64,000 nucleotides of DNA from Mannheimia indoligenes (lineage in GTDB: Bacteria > Pseudomonadota > Gammaproteobacteria > Enterobacterales > Pasteurellaceae), in contig NZ_JBAJJM010000001.1 of assembly GCF_036880405.1 (NCBI RefSeq), positions 124,001-188,000 of the forward strand. The letters are read 5' to 3'. Every line of letters begins with the position of its first letter. Position 1 is the first letter of the stretch. Both the position numbers and the translations under genes were made by a program. The notes beneath the pieces are model-generated. The model saw only the letters and a program-made list of their open reading frames with translations, was not told where the DNA came from and did not search any database. Below are positions 62,976 through 64,000 of the stretch, piece by piece.

Positions 62976-64000
62976 ATGGCTCTTTGGGGTGGACGTTTCA
63001 CACAACAAGCAGATGCAAAATTTAAATATTTTAATGACTCACTACGTTTTGACTACCGCTTGGCAATCCAAGATATCGAAGGTTCTATCGGCTGGGCGAA
63101 AGCGATTACTTCGGTGGGTATCTTAACTGAAAGTGAATTAGAGCAATTAATCGCAGCACTTAACGAAGTTCGAGCAGAAGTAGAATCAAACCTTGCCATT
63201 ATTTTAAAAGATGATGCGGAAGATATTCATAGCTGGGTAGAATCTAAACTAATCGAAAAAGTAGGCGATTTAGGCAAAAAACTTCATACAGGGCGTAGCC
63301 GTAACGACCAAGTAGCGGTGGATATTAAAATGTGGTGCAAAGTGCAAGCTGTCGCCTTACAAGAGCGTATTCGTGCTTTACAAGAACGTTTGGTATCTGT
63401 CGCGGATGAAAACCAAGGCTCAGTAATGCCGGGTTACACTCATTTACAACGTGCTCAACCTGTTACTTTTGCTCATTGGTGTATGGCTTATTATGAAATG
63501 CTTGAGCGTGATTTCAGCCGTTTAGCCGATGCCAATAAACGTATGAGCACTTGTCCGCTTGGTTCGGGAGCCTTGGCTGGTACGGCTTATGGTATTGATC
63601 GTGATCTACTTGCCCGTGATTTAGGCTTTGAAGAAGCCACACGTAATAGTTTAGATAGTGTGTCGGACCGAGATCATATTTTGGAACTGCTTTCAACGGC
63701 TTCAATCAGTATGGTGCATTTATCTCGCTTTGCGGAAGATCTAATTATTTTCAACAGCGGTGAATCGGGTTTCCTTGAAATGTCTGATCGCGTAACCTCT
63801 GGTTCATCGTTAATGCCACAGAAGAAAAACCCGGATGCTTGCGAGCTCATTCGTGGTAAATCAGGACGTGTATTTGGGGCATTAACAGGGCTTTTGACCA
63901 CGTTAAAAGGTTTACCGCTGGCTTATAACAAAGATATGCAAGAAGATAAAGAGGGTATTTTTGATGCGTTAGAAACGTGGCAGGCTTGCTTAGAAATTGC
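62976..64000 (+). CDS. argH: Argininosuccinate lyase ArgH (3' end beyond window)
   Basis: Splits argininosuccinate into arginine and fumarate, the last arginine step. The frame starts at ATG 62976 (MALWGGRFTQQADAKFKYF) and is open to the window end, giving the first 341 residues of a protein normally about 455-460 long. Family motifs: HTGRSRNDQVAVDIKMW (about 108-124), YTHLQRAQPVTFAHW near 160 and the fumarase/lyase signature GSSLMPQKKNPDACE near 285. The 3' part is missing only because the window ends. Confidence 0.95.
   Translation, partial: MALWGGRFTQQADAKFKYFNDSLRFDYRLAIQDIEGSIGWAKAITSVGILTESELEQLIAALNEVRAEVESNLAIILKDDAEDIHSWVESKLIEKVGDLGKKLHTGRSRNDQVAVDIKMWCKVQAVALQERIRALQERLVSVADENQGSVMPGYTHLQRAQPVTFAHWCMAYYEMLERDFSRLADANKRMSTCPLGSGALAGTAYGIDRDLLARDLGFEEATRNSLDSVSDRDHILELLSTASISMVHLSRFAEDLIIFNSGESGFLEMSDRVTSGSSLMPQKKNPDACELIRGKSGRVFGALTGLLTTLKGLPLAYNKDMQEDKEGIFDALETWQACLEI

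Overview
The window is ordinary chromosomal DNA from a member of the Pasteurellaceae. The AT-rich base composition, gene orders shared with Haemophilus and E. coli, and dozens of copies of the DNA-uptake core ACAAGCGGT (rather than AAGTGCGGT of H. influenzae) point to the Mannheimia / Actinobacillus pleuropneumoniae / Bibersteinia branch. I cannot name the species. No phage, transposase, CRISPR array or plasmid gene is visible.

Layout. 94-7887: the distal half of the division and cell-wall cluster (murG murC ddlB ftsQ ftsA ftsZ lpxC). 8064-14113: recN, gltX, mltF and eight tRNA genes (Ala; four identical Val; Ser-Arg-Arg). 14322-20779: an unknown lipoprotein, thyA, HU, a YjaG-family gene, hemE, ygfB, and on the other strand zapA, 6S RNA, fau and a YiaJ-like IclR regulator. 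20869-26331: putP, a lipoprotein behind a possibly phase-variable promoter, an MFS transporter and a triheme cytochrome c peroxidase with an FNR-type site. 26395-33294: rsmI, then lpoA yraN diaA dolP and a monomeric autotransporter. 33372-36885: a reverse-strand run rdgC, yqaB-like, DUF998, argE. 36973-45154: proC, an MFS transporter, a cold-shock gene, then proQ prc ldtD mepK gloC. 45190-47574: rsgA rnhB hinT ycfL. 47735-50632: GcvB small RNA divergent from gcvA, then yjjG, cysB and an unknown exported protein. 51460-53803: pyrG and nfuA. 54253-61564: nqrABCDEF with apbE and nqrM, encoding the Na+-pumping NADH dehydrogenase and its flavin and iron maturation factors. 61697-64000: mnmA and the start of argH, which is cut by the window end.

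Themes. Envelope biogenesis dominates: lipid II synthesis, divisome, LPS commitment (lpxC), peptidoglycan remodelling (mltF, lpoA, prc, ldtD, mepK) and outer-membrane lipoproteins. The second theme is anaerobic or microaerobic respiration (ccp, nqr). Many transcription units end in inverted pairs of uptake-sequence cores that also look like terminators.

Novelty. I found no clear undescribed multi-gene system. The items most worth checking are an 11-T tract that fills most of a 17-bp promoter spacer upstream of a surface lipoprotein gene, an autotransporter with an unrecognised passenger, a cluster of hairpins between ygfB and hemE, and the fused proQ-prc-ldtD-mepK-gloC locus.
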